Assembly: GCF_018271975.1 (NCBI RefSeq)
Contig: NZ_JAGUCN010000006.1
Coordinates: 168,718 to 232,717 of the forward strand
Length of the DNA stretch: 64,000 nucleotides
Reading direction: 5' to 3'
DNA from: Carboxylicivirga mesophila
GTDB lineage: Bacteria > Bacteroidota > Bacteroidia > Bacteroidales > Marinilabiliaceae
The translations under genes were made by a program, and so were the position numbers. The notes under the pieces were generated by a model, which worked only from the letters and a program-made list of their open reading frames with translations, did no database searches and was not told the DNA's origin. Numbering within the stretch: position 1 is the stretch's first letter; every line of letters begins with the position of its first letter. Positions 26,755-34,679 of the stretch are shown here, piece by piece.

Positions 26755-27561
26755 ATGCTACGTTACTTACTATTTCTCGGGCTGTTGCTATTTGCCACAA
26801 GCCTTGGCGCACAAACAGCAACGCAGGAAGACCTTAACCTAGAATCGGTATTTGAAGGTACTACAGGTACTTTTGTGCTTTACAATGTAGGGGGCGATAA
26901 CTATAAGGTTTACAATGCCGATAGGGCCAGTCAGGCTTTTTCGGTGCATTCAACTTCTAAAATAGTGTGGTCCATTATTGGCCTGGAAGAGGGGCTGATA
27001 GCCAATGATACAGCGGTGATGAAGTGGGATAAGGGTAAATATCCGCCTGGAAATTTCTGGCCGGCAGGTTGGAGTCAGGACCAGACAGTTGTGTCGGCCC
27101 TTAAGTATTCGGTTAACTGGTATTACTTTGAACTGATGCCATTAATGACGACCGAAATGGTGGAGCAATACCTTAACCACCTCGATTATCAGCCGGGCTT
27201 TCAGGTGGAAAAGCTGCATTATTTTGGCTTGACCTACCAGATAGAAAAATCCGCCATGGAGCAGATTGCGTTTCTTCGGCAGCTATATACCAATGCCTTC
27301 AATCTGTCACCTTCAACCATTAGTACCATTAAAAAAGGGATGCTGCAGGAGCCGCACGATGACTACACCTTATACTATAAAACCGGTGCCGGCGAAATTA
27401 AGAATGGTAACTGCATTGGCTGGGTCATTGGCTTTGTTGAAAAAGGCGATGAGCTCTATTATTTTGCCATGAACATTGAAGACAAGGATTTCAAGAGTAT
27501 TCTGGGAAAACGCATTGTTTTTACCAAAGAAGTGCTTAAGGAGCTTGGTGTTAGTGAATAG
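26755..27561 (+). CDS. Class D beta-lactamase-like protein
   Basis: This 268-residue protein has a signal peptide (MLRYLLFLGLLLFATSLGAQ). It carries the serine penicillin-recognising motifs in class D order: Ser66-Thr-Ser-Lys69 (STSK, where OXA enzymes have STFK), Ser119-Val-Asn121, a YFG segment near 156 in place of YGN, and Lys209-Thr-Gly211. IGLEEGLI after the active site and length near 265 also fit OXA enzymes. Known members acylate beta-lactams with a carboxylated lysine. The altered motif positions mean activity is uncertain; a chromosomal, possibly cell-wall-related hydrolase is an alternative. No mobile element or regulator adjoins it. Confidence 0.75.
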   Translation: MLRYLLFLGLLLFATSLGAQTATQEDLNLESVFEGTTGTFVLYNVGGDNYKVYNADRASQAFSVHSTSKIVWSIIGLEEGLIANDTAVMKWDKGKYPPGNFWPAGWSQDQTVVSALKYSVNWYYFELMPLMTTEMVEQYLNHLDYQPGFQVEKLHYFGLTYQIEKSAMEQIAFLRQLYTNAFNLSPSTISTIKKGMLQEPHDDYTLYYKTGAGEIKNGNCIGWVIGFVEKGDELYYFAMNIEDKDFKSILGKRIVFTKEVLKELGVSE

Positions 27562-27912
27562 TTGGGAGTAAGTTATTATGTGAATAGATGAAGGAACTAT
27601 AATACCCTCAGTTATTACCCCTGCTACCACGTATGTCCTCACGCGTGGTGTAACAATATAACATCAAAAGTTAAGACGGCCGTATTTCCCTCATCGCCTT
27701 CGGCACTTGCCAATTTGTGTTAAACTTCAAAGGCATTAGCGAAACTTTGTTTTCCCCCAGGGGAAGATCGATAGGCAGCTTTCGTAAAGAAATTTTAACG
27801 TTATGGGAATCAATTCTCCCCATGGGGAGACACCTGCAGGGAGAGGGGGAATTGTCCGTATGTTTCAATTTAATCAGCTCTAGCACCATTGGCCAGCCGC
27901 CGAATAGCATCC
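27562..27912. other. Intergenic region (351 bases) with palindromic repeats
   Basis: No credible gene is seen: short frames here have no start context or family signature. It contains ACCACG/CGTGGT, a TTCCCC-CA-GGGGAA palindrome (27752-27765) and repeat copy B (27816-27855). Confidence 0.6.
27752..27855. repeat. Dispersed CCCC-GGGG palindromic repeats, copy B and a related unit
   Basis: The CTCCCCATGGGGAG palindrome (27816-27829) is followed by CTGCAGG and AGGGGGAATT, the layout of copy A at 25503. A second palindrome of the same type lies 50 bases to the left. Confidence 0.5.
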
Positions 27913-28353
27913 TTATTTATTCAGTAGTTTAATCAGCTGGTCTAAATCGTTTTTTAATCGTTTGAGGGTATCAATATCCATGGTGTCGCCAGCAATTTTT
28001 TTCACAAGCGACTCGGGTATCACAGCTGCTTGCTCTTGCAGTTCATACCCTTTGGTGGTCAGCTTAATAATCACCTTGCGAGAATCTTCAGTCGACTTTG
28101 TACGCGTAATAAATCCTTGTTTTTCCATCCGTTTCAGCAGTGGTGTAACCGTGTTGGTATTCAGGATGAGTTTTTGTGTAATTTCATTCACACTGCGCTC
28201 GTCCTGCTCCCATAATAGCATAAACACCAGGTACTGCGGATAGGTGATACCCAGCCGATCCAGATGCGGTTGGTATTCACGGGTTATCAGCCTTGATGCT
28301 GCATACACAGGGAAACAAAGCTGGTTTTCAAGTTTTAATTGTTCGTAGGCCAT
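27913..28353 (-). CDS. MarR-family, OhrR-type peroxide-sensing regulator
   Basis: This 146-residue winged-helix protein begins ENQLCFPVYAASRLI, the OhrR signature in which the N-terminal cysteine (here Cys13) is the peroxide-reactive residue. The DNA-binding part (about 60-100) reads VNEITQKLILNTNTVTPLLKRMEKQGFI, and the wing SxEDSRKV is typical of the family. OhrR proteins repress peroxide-detoxifying genes until the cysteine is oxidised. It is the second gene after a glutathione peroxidase on the same strand (56-base gap), so it likely controls that promoter. The tandem inverted repeats at 28936 and 28977 are its probable operators. Confidence 0.87.
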   Translation of the reverse strand: MAYEQLKLENQLCFPVYAASRLITREYQPHLDRLGITYPQYLVFMLLWEQDERSVNEITQKLILNTNTVTPLLKRMEKQGFITRTKSTEDSRKVIIKLTTKGYELQEQAAVIPESLVKKIAGDTMDIDTLKRLKNDLDQLIKLLNK

Positions 28354-28371
28354 TGTATGGTGTTTAGTTTA

Positions 28372-28396
28372 TTGGGGAACCTTCACGGCTCCCCAA
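28372..28396 (-). promoter_or_regulatory. Hairpin between the peroxidase and OhrR-type genes
   Basis: On the minus strand TTGGGGAGCC pairs with GGTTCCCCAA (10 bp, one G-T) around a GTGAA loop, with no T tail. It could stabilise or attenuate the message between the two genes. Confidence 0.4.
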
Positions 28397-28409
28397 ATTC
28401 AATGCAAAT

Positions 28410-28892
28410 CTACTGTAAAATTTTAGATAGGTAGCTGTCAATTTTAGCAGGCTTGGTAACGGGTGCAAACCGTTTTATGGGCTGGCTGTTGGCATCAATG
28501 ATAAATTTGGTAAAGTTCCACTTGATTTTGCTGCCCAGCAGTCCGCCCAGTTCACTCTTGAGGTATTTAAACAGGGGATGAGCTTGTTCACCATTCACGT
28601 CTACCTTGGCAAACATGGGGAAACTCACGCCATAGTTAATCAGGCAGCCTTCTGATATGGATTTTTCATCGCCTGGCTCCTGGTTGCCAAACTGGTTACA
28701 CGGAAACCCCAGTATTACCAGGCCTTTGTCTTTGTACTTTTGATATAAGGCTTCGAGGCCTTCGTACTGGGGTGTTAAACCACACTTACTGGCGGTGTTC
28801 ACCACCAATACGGTTTTGCCCTTATAGTCGCTCATTTTAATGGTTTTGCCTTGCAGGCTGTTGGCTTCAAATTGATAAAAATTGTTGGTCAT
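28410..28892 (-). CDS. Glutathione peroxidase-family (thioredoxin-type) peroxidase
   Basis: This 160-residue thioredoxin-fold peroxidase has the peroxidatic Cys37 in NTASKCGLT (cysteine, not selenocysteine), Gln71 in GNQEPGD, and Trp125-Asn126 in KWNFTKF, completing the catalytic tetrad. A second cysteine (Cys65 in FPCNQF) and Cys83 are available. Bacterial cysteine forms usually draw electrons from thioredoxin and reduce organic or lipid hydroperoxides in the cytoplasm. It is the first gene of the unit with the OhrR-type regulator. Two TATCG-N4-CGATA operators lie 44 and 85 bases before its start, so induction by organic peroxides is a reasonable inference. Confidence 0.92.
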   Translation of the reverse strand: MTNNFYQFEANSLQGKTIKMSDYKGKTVLVVNTASKCGLTPQYEGLEALYQKYKDKGLVILGFPCNQFGNQEPGDEKSISEGCLINYGVSFPMFAKVDVNGEQAHPLFKYLKSELGGLLGSKIKWNFTKFIIDANSQPIKRFAPVTKPAKIDSYLSKILQ

Positions 28893-28935
28893 AGTTTTCG
28901 TTTTTTATGTATTTTTTGTCTTTATAGTGTATAAA

Positions 28936-28949
28936 TATCGTGTGCGATA
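28936..28949. promoter_or_regulatory. Inverted-repeat operator 1, TATCG-TGTG-CGATA
   Basis: A perfect 5-bp inverted repeat with a 4-base spacer, 44 bases upstream of the peroxidase start. It abuts a minus-strand -7-like element TATATTTG (28950-28957), so a bound repressor would block initiation. Confidence 0.6.
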
Positions 28950-28976
28950 CAAATATAGATAAAGCTTCCGAATAAA

Positions 28977-28990
28977 TATCGCTCACGATA
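28977..28990. promoter_or_regulatory. Inverted-repeat operator 2, TATCG-CTCA-CGATA
   Basis: A second copy of the same inverted repeat, 41 bases (about four helical turns) from copy 1, lying where the -33 region is expected. A further half site (GCGATA) lies at 28999-29004. Confidence 0.6.
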
Positions 28991-29181
28991 TAAAAAAGGC
29001 GATATTTATGCATGAAACGACAATACGCTGTGATGAAACGACAAAAGCGAAAGTGTAGCGGCCTGCTATCTTTAGGGGCAGGCCATGACAGTATATCCCA
29101 CCATCATACAGATAAAGGCTATTACACCATATTTACCTACCTTTGCATAGCAATAGAACGAATGCTATCAACAGATATCCA

Positions 29182-31017
29182 ATGAGAATACTTTTAAACT
29201 GTTTGCCACCAGCCGATATTTACAGCCCATCTATTTCGCTTTCTATACTTAAGAAGTTTATGAATGTAAACGGCTTTGAAACAGCCATAAAGTATTGGAA
29301 CTTCGGCTTGTCGGTGATGAGTGATTTTACCGATAGCGAAGATACAGAAGATCGCTTGTTGCCTTTTTTGTCTATTCTCAACGATCAACATGGCAATGCC
29401 ATTGGCAATAGGCGGATACTATCTAAGCTTCAGGCATTAAATCCCGATTATATCAGTATTGATATCAACCACTATGCAGAGTTTCTAAAAGATGCAAAAA
29501 CTGAAATCATCCGTCGAATCAGAGAGGGATTAGCGGCAATTGATTGGACTGAGATTAGTTTGTTTGGTATCACGGCCAAGTTTAACCAATGGATACCTGG
29601 CATTATACTGGCTGAAGAGTTGAAGAAAGTGGCGCCTCATGTGAAGGTGGTTATAGGAGGATTTGGCAGTGATGAGGTGGCGCGCGAAGCGATGAGGTTA
29701 TGCCCGGCCTTTGATTATGCAAGCTGGGGCGAAGGGGAATATCCCTTATTGAAGCTGGCTACTCAGATGAATGCTAAGGAAACAGATTTATCCGATGTGC
29801 CGCGTTTATTTTACCGCAAAGAAAACACCCTTGTACAATCGGATCATAACATAAGTGAGTACCTCGATTTCGACCATTACATCTATCCCGATTACAGTGA
29901 TTATCTGCGTGCTTTCCCAAAAGATGAAGATCGTGAGCAAATAAGTTTGCCCATCAATTCCATCCGCTCATGTCACTGGCACCGTTGTAACTTCTGCGAT
30001 TTTAACAAGGGGTATAAGTTACGGGCACGAAGTCCTGAATGTGTGGTCAATGAGATTGCCACCATCAATCGGGCGTATGGCCTCACTACTTTTACGTTTG
30101 TGGATAGTGATACGTTTGGCAGTTTAAAGCATTTTGAAACATTGCTCGATTTGCTGATTGACCTGAAGTACCAAACTGAGGAGGACTTTTCTTTTTGGGC
30201 CGAGATAATACCAAACAGGCATTACTCAAAAGAATTAATGCAAAAGATGGCCATTGCCGGTTTCAAAAACCTGTTTATTGGCTACGATGGTTTATCCGAC
30301 GGTTTGCTTAAGAAGATGAATAAGAGCAATACATTTTCTGATAATGTGCAGTTTATCAAATATGCCCTGAAAAATGGCATATATCCCTATGTGAACGTAA
30401 TTAAACACGTGCCCGGGGAAACAGAGAGCGATGTGCAGGAATGTTTGAATAATCTACATTTCTTACGATTCTTTTATAACCACCCGATTGTCGAATTTTC
30501 GCACAACTATGTGACGCTTGTGTTGTCATCCATGTCGAAGTATTACAAGTTGATGCCCGATAACGAGGTGGGGAATTACACTGTTGATGAGTTATCGTAT
30601 TTGTTACCAGGCAGCTTTTCTGATCACGATGAGCGCTTTCACTTATTTCGCTATCAACGTAATGTGGCTGCTAATGCGCGGGAGTGGGACAGGCTTGAAG
30701 AAGCTGAAAACTATTACAAACAGCACCGTTTCAGCTACACTGTACAAGCACATGATGGTGTGTTGTATTATACCGAATATTGCGATGGCAGCGAGATCGA
30801 AAACATTGTTTTTGGCGAACCGGAGTATGCCTTTGTACTGAAGGCAAGCGCTAAAAAAGTCATAAGCTTTGATGAGTTATATGCATTGGCAAGGGAGGAA
30901 TTTATCAGCCTTAACAGGGAACGCTTACAAGAGGTGATAAGCAACCTGCGCATGGGCTATTTATTGTATTGTAACGCAGAGCTGGACCAGGTGGTGTCAT
31001 TAATCGACGTGGAGTAG
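29182..31017 (+). CDS. B12-binding-type radical SAM protein, orphan
   Basis: This 611-residue protein has an N-terminal Rossmann-like part of the cobalamin-binding type (about 1-190; LFGITAKFNQWIPGIILAEEL, VKVVIGGFGSDE). A radical SAM barrel follows, with the cluster motif Cys264-x4-Cys269-x2-Cys272 (SCHWHRCNFCDF) instead of the usual CX3CX2C. A 200-residue C-terminal region follows. Members of this broad group methylate or rearrange peptides, lipids or cofactors. I cannot name the substrate. The ATG at 29182 is chosen because a -7-like TACCTTTG (29138-29145) lies over the upstream ATG at 29143. It is solitary, with no peptide precursor or transporter beside it. Confidence 0.8.
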   Translation: MRILLNCLPPADIYSPSISLSILKKFMNVNGFETAIKYWNFGLSVMSDFTDSEDTEDRLLPFLSILNDQHGNAIGNRRILSKLQALNPDYISIDINHYAEFLKDAKTEIIRRIREGLAAIDWTEISLFGITAKFNQWIPGIILAEELKKVAPHVKVVIGGFGSDEVAREAMRLCPAFDYASWGEGEYPLLKLATQMNAKETDLSDVPRLFYRKENTLVQSDHNISEYLDFDHYIYPDYSDYLRAFPKDEDREQISLPINSIRSCHWHRCNFCDFNKGYKLRARSPECVVNEIATINRAYGLTTFTFVDSDTFGSLKHFETLLDLLIDLKYQTEEDFSFWAEIIPNRHYSKELMQKMAIAGFKNLFIGYDGLSDGLLKKMNKSNTFSDNVQFIKYALKNGIYPYVNVIKHVPGETESDVQECLNNLHFLRFFYNHPIVEFSHNYVTLVLSSMSKYYKLMPDNEVGNYTVDELSYLLPGSFSDHDERFHLFRYQRNVAANAREWDRLEEAENYYKQHRFSYTVQAHDGVLYYTEYCDGSEIENIVFGEPEYAFVLKASAKKVISFDELYALAREEFISLNRERLQEVISNLRMGYLLYCNAELDQVVSLIDVE

Positions 31018-31076
31018 GTGTGTAGTCGATAATCACTTTGATCTTGCCTGAATAGAAGATTTAAAATCTATAATAA

Positions 31077-31106
31077 CAAAGCCCGCTTCAGACGATGCAG
31101 GCTTTG
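31077..31106. terminator. Hairpin between the radical SAM and TonB receptor genes
   Basis: CAAAGCC (31077-31083) pairs with GGCTTTG (31100-31106), with a further GC pair inside after one mismatch. It lies between convergent genes; T tails are weak. Confidence 0.55.
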
Positions 31107-31127
31107 TCAGGAGTATATAAAACGGTA

Positions 31128-33581
31128 TTAGAATTTCATGCCGAGTCGTATCATAAAGTTGGTGCCAGCCTGTGGGAAATAGCCATCCAACACATCGTGT
31201 TCGCCTGCATAATAGTAGCGATATACCCATGCATTTGATTCATACTCTTCGTTAAGCAGATTGTTAACCTTGCAACCAAGATTGAAGGCTCCAACAGAAG
31301 GGATCGTAAAATCGTAGCTCAGTAGCAAATCATTTACAAACCAGGCATTCAGTTTACGTGCTTCGTTAGATGTGTTATCAATATACTGGTCGCTTACATA
31401 TTTGCTTAATAAGGATATGGTCATGCCTTTTGCCGGCGTCCAGTTAAACTGGCTGGCAGCAGTAACAGAAGGCGAAAAGGCAATATCTGTTTCACCCAAT
31501 TCACTTACATACTGGTAAGGTTCATTTTCAGGATCATCCCAGTAGCTCCAGTTGTCAACATATTCCGTATAGTTCTTAATTTTATTGGTAGATAAAGCCA
31601 CATTACCGGCCCAGTTAATGCTTGATGACAGGTATATACCACCTTCTATCTCAATACCGGCTCTATAACTATCGGGCACATTCACCATTATGGGTGCACC
31701 CACATCGTTAATCTCGCCAGTTAATACGAGCTGATCTTTATACAGCATATAGTAGGTGTTAAGGTTGACAAACACTTTGTCGCTTGAGTATTCATAACCC
31801 AGTTCCCAGTCATAAAGCGTTTCAGGTTGCGGCTTTCGGTCGGCCGGAGCATCCCTGAAGTCACTTCTTGATGGTTCGCGCTGTGCTACAGCAAATGATG
31901 CAAACAAGCGCTGCTGTTGATTCAATTGTAAATTAACTCCCATCTTAGGGTTTACAAAATCAAATGTATACGACTGAGTTAAATCACTGTTGTCGTCATG
32001 GTTGCCACTCATTTTATAGTCTACATGACGGTATTGCATATCGCCATATAACCAAAAATTATCGCTAAGGGCATATGTGGCTTTGATGAAGCTGTTAAGG
32101 TCCTTTTTCTTACCATTGTTAAAATACCACTGGTGATTATGAGGGATACCATTATTATACTGGCTCCAGATGACATTACCAAAGTGGTCGCCATCATATT
32201 CATTATATGCTCCACCAATTACCAGCTCAAGGTTACTGTTGATGTAGATACCCGAAAAGGTAGCTCCATAGAAATCATTATCCAGCCATTTACGCTGAAT
32301 AAGATCTGTTTTTTCAATGGTTTCGCCATCTATGACAATACTCTCGAAACCTACGTTGTAATCTTTAAATTTGCGACTGTTTTTATACGACTCGTAGTAG
32401 CCTTCACCTTTGGTGTAATGCAAGGCTGCTGTCAGATTCCAAAACTCATTGGCCCGGTGGGTAAAATGAAACTGGTAATGGTCCTGCTGATAGTTGTCGG
32501 TCTGGTTTTCGTACAAGTACTTATTGAATGTGCGGGCATCTGAAGCAAACAGGTTAGCAGCTTCAGCATCTGTCCATCCATCCATCATTATTAACTTTTC
32601 CATTCCTGCCACGTCATTGTTCAGCTTCACCTTGGGCACACCATTCCATGCCTGGTAGGTTTTTTCTGCTCCCGAGAACGTGATGAATTTAACCGTCGTC
32701 TTATCGCCATAATAACCGCCAGAGAAATAGTATGATTTTAGATCAGAGGTGGCACGGTCAATAAATCCATCTGAGTTAATCCGCGATAAGCGTACATCAA
32801 AAGCCATGTTGTTATTCAGTAATCCGCTCGAAACAGCTACTGAGTTTTTCATGGTATTAAATGAGCCATAGCTGTTATCAATAAAAGCCATAGCTTTTGA
32901 AGCGGAGTTTAGCGTGTTAAGGTTAACCGAAGCACCAAAAGAAGCGGCTCCATTGGTAGAGGTACCTACACCACGCTGAACCTGCACTTTATCTACAGAA
33001 GCCGCAAAGTCAGGCATGTTAACCCAAAATACACCTTGCGACTCGGCATCATTCATGGGGATACCATTTACCGTTACGTTAATGCGGGTAATATCTGTAC
33101 CTCTTATGCGCAGGCCAGTGTATCCCACACCTGCACCGGCATCAGAGTTGGTGACAACACCAGGCATCTGGTTGAGCAGGAAGGGAAGGTCTTGTCCGAA
33201 ATTCTGCTGTTGTATTTCTTCAGAAGTCATCTCGGAACTGGCAACTGGAGCTTGTTTATTAGCTCGTATGGCAGACACAATAATTTCATCGGTAAGCACA
33301 GCTGAAGGCTGCATAGTGACTGTTAAGTCGTTGGCCGCCTCCAGTGATTGTGATTCATAGCCAACATATGAGAATACTAATGTTGGATCCTCATCTTTAG
33401 TAGTAATAGAAAAATGCCCACTGGCATTGGTGATTGTTCCTTTAAAGGAGCTTTTGACGATGACATTTACACCAACCAAGGGCTCCCCGGTTTCATCAGT
33501 GACGTGTCCGTTGAATGTGTTTTGCGCTATGGTTCCCAGTGTTATTACTGTCACCAGCGCTAATGCATAAAACCTCTTCAT
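31128..33581 (-). CDS. TonB-dependent outer membrane receptor under TPP riboswitch control (thiamine uptake)
   Basis: This 817-residue protein has a signal peptide (to about residue 20) and a carboxypeptidase-regulatory-like domain (22-105; NGHVTDETGEPLVGVNVIV). A TonB-box-like DEIIVSA comes next, then the plug (FLLNQMPGVVTNSDAGAGVG, LRIRGTDITRINVTVNGIP) and a 22-strand-type barrel ending MIRLGMKF. The ATG at 33579-33581 is used, since the longer frame would run into the riboswitch leader. The thi-box upstream shows that the gene is switched off by thiamine pyrophosphate, so thiamine or a precursor is the likely ligand; TPP-controlled receptors of this kind are known in Bacteroidota. It lacks a SusD partner. 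Confidence 0.9.
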   Translation of the reverse strand: MKRFYALALVTVITLGTIAQNTFNGHVTDETGEPLVGVNVIVKSSFKGTITNASGHFSITTKDEDPTLVFSYVGYESQSLEAANDLTVTMQPSAVLTDEIIVSAIRANKQAPVASSEMTSEEIQQQNFGQDLPFLLNQMPGVVTNSDAGAGVGYTGLRIRGTDITRINVTVNGIPMNDAESQGVFWVNMPDFAASVDKVQVQRGVGTSTNGAASFGASVNLNTLNSASKAMAFIDNSYGSFNTMKNSVAVSSGLLNNNMAFDVRLSRINSDGFIDRATSDLKSYYFSGGYYGDKTTVKFITFSGAEKTYQAWNGVPKVKLNNDVAGMEKLIMMDGWTDAEAANLFASDARTFNKYLYENQTDNYQQDHYQFHFTHRANEFWNLTAALHYTKGEGYYESYKNSRKFKDYNVGFESIVIDGETIEKTDLIQRKWLDNDFYGATFSGIYINSNLELVIGGAYNEYDGDHFGNVIWSQYNNGIPHNHQWYFNNGKKKDLNSFIKATYALSDNFWLYGDMQYRHVDYKMSGNHDDNSDLTQSYTFDFVNPKMGVNLQLNQQQRLFASFAVAQREPSRSDFRDAPADRKPQPETLYDWELGYEYSSDKVFVNLNTYYMLYKDQLVLTGEINDVGAPIMVNVPDSYRAGIEIEGGIYLSSSINWAGNVALSTNKIKNYTEYVDNWSYWDDPENEPYQYVSELGETDIAFSPSVTAASQFNWTPAKGMTISLLSKYVSDQYIDNTSNEARKLNAWFVNDLLLSYDFTIPSVGAFNLGCKVNNLLNEEYESNAWVYRYYYAGEHDVLDGYFPQAGTNFMIRLGMKF

Positions 33582-33639
33582 TTTAATTACGCAGTTTAAG
33601 TTATTAACTAATACCGCAATGAGGAATAATTTGGAGATA

Positions 33640-33712
33640 CTCTGTTCCCTTGTCGGCATTACCCGGCCAGGTTCGAAGGGTATAATCTCAGCCCCTGAAG
33701 GGGCACCCCATT
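33640..33712 (-). ncRNA. TPP riboswitch (thi-box) upstream of the TonB receptor
   Basis: The minus strand carries the conserved TPP aptamer blocks GGGGTGCC, GGCTGAGATTATACCC, GAACCTGGCCGGGTAATGCC and AAGGGAA in order. It sits 59 bases upstream of the start codon, and its promoter lies just beyond it. Ligand binding should reduce expression. Confidence 0.95.
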
Positions 33713-33723
33713 GGAATTGGGCG

Positions 33724-33754
33724 CAAAAGTAGCCAGCCCGTTACTATTATCAAA
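33724..33754 (-). promoter_or_regulatory. Bacteroidota-type promoter for the riboswitch-TonB receptor transcript
   Basis: On the minus strand TTTG (33751-33754) and TACTTTTG (33724-33731) are separated by exactly 19 bases. This places transcription start a few bases before the riboswitch. Confidence 0.85.
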
Positions 33755-33829
33755 GAAAAACAAGACCTTTTTGTCCTATATAAATCATCTTTCCTTTCAA
33801 GTAGCTGAATGGTAGATGCTTCTGTAAAA

Positions 33830-34645
33830 TTATTGTTTTGGCAGGTATTTATCCAGTCCGTTCGTACAGAAATAGCTGCTATTGCCCTTCATTTTTTCAG
33901 CCAGTGCTTTATTGTTTTGTGCGTTATCGGTGTTTTCAATAGGATGGTAGAGGTGATAGGTCAAAGCCCTGAATTTGTTATTGTGCCGTTTTAATCCGTA
34001 GTTAAACAGGCGAATAAATAAGTCGGTATCTTCAAAGCCCCACCCCACAAAGTCCTCATTCATACCGTTAACAGCCACAAAATCTTCTTTCCATATACCC
34101 ATCAGGCCACCACGGCAGGGTTTTAGCTTTTGTTTGGTGGGTATTAACTTACCCAACCGTGGCATATGAAGGCCGTTTTTGCTGTTTTTTTGTTTAAACA
34201 GCTGGCTGGCAGAGATACTAAACTGCTTTTTTTTGAATACGTCTTTTGTAAAGGTTTCGTCCAGCATTACCCGGGTGTTAACCACAAAGTAACCTTTTGT
34301 TGCAGTAATTCTGTTATCCTTGATGTAATTGGGGTGCATCACCAAATCGCCATCAAGAAACAGTAGGTAATTACCACTCGCTTTGGAAGCAGCATGATTT
34401 TTATTCGCTGCCAGTCTAAAACCGTCATCCTCTTGCCAGGCATGAATGAGAGGTACGGGAAAATCTCTCTGGCATTGTTCAATTACCTGACGTGTTTCAT
34501 CACCTGAGCCATCATCAGCAACAATTACTTCATGTGGCATTTCCTTTTGTACCCGAACCGATTGTAGTACATGATATAATGCCTGCGGGCGGTTATAGGT
34601 TGAGATAATCAGTGAAATTGTGGGAGATCCTGAAGGTATGTTCAT
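33830..34645 (-). CDS. Glycosyltransferase family 2 with galactosyltransferase-type C-terminal motif
   Basis: This 271-residue GT-A enzyme has LIISTYNRPQAL at the N-terminus, VIVADDGSGDET, the metal-binding FLDGDLV and the C-terminal GWGFEDTDLFIRL motif seen in inverting galactosyl/N-acetylgalactosaminyl transferases. It has no membrane segment. It should transfer a sugar from a nucleotide donor to a surface glycan. The gene starts 34 bases after thiH on the same strand, so it may be read from the thi operon even though no thiamine role is expected. The donor and acceptor cannot be told. Confidence 0.88.
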   Translation of the reverse strand: MNIPSGSPTISLIISTYNRPQALYHVLQSVRVQKEMPHEVIVADDGSGDETRQVIEQCQRDFPVPLIHAWQEDDGFRLAANKNHAASKASGNYLLFLDGDLVMHPNYIKDNRITATKGYFVVNTRVMLDETFTKDVFKKKQFSISASQLFKQKNSKNGLHMPRLGKLIPTKQKLKPCRGGLMGIWKEDFVAVNGMNEDFVGWGFEDTDLFIRLFNYGLKRHNNKFRALTYHLYHPIENTDNAQNNKALAEKMKGNSSYFCTNGLDKYLPKQ

Positions 34646-34679
34646 ATAGGTGTTGTTTGTCCAAAAGTAGTGAAACCAA

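Noticed and set aside
27671..27932. Short open frames on both strands in the 27562-27912 gap
   Set aside because: They overlap the palindromic repeats, lack signal sequences or domains, and mirror each other across strands.
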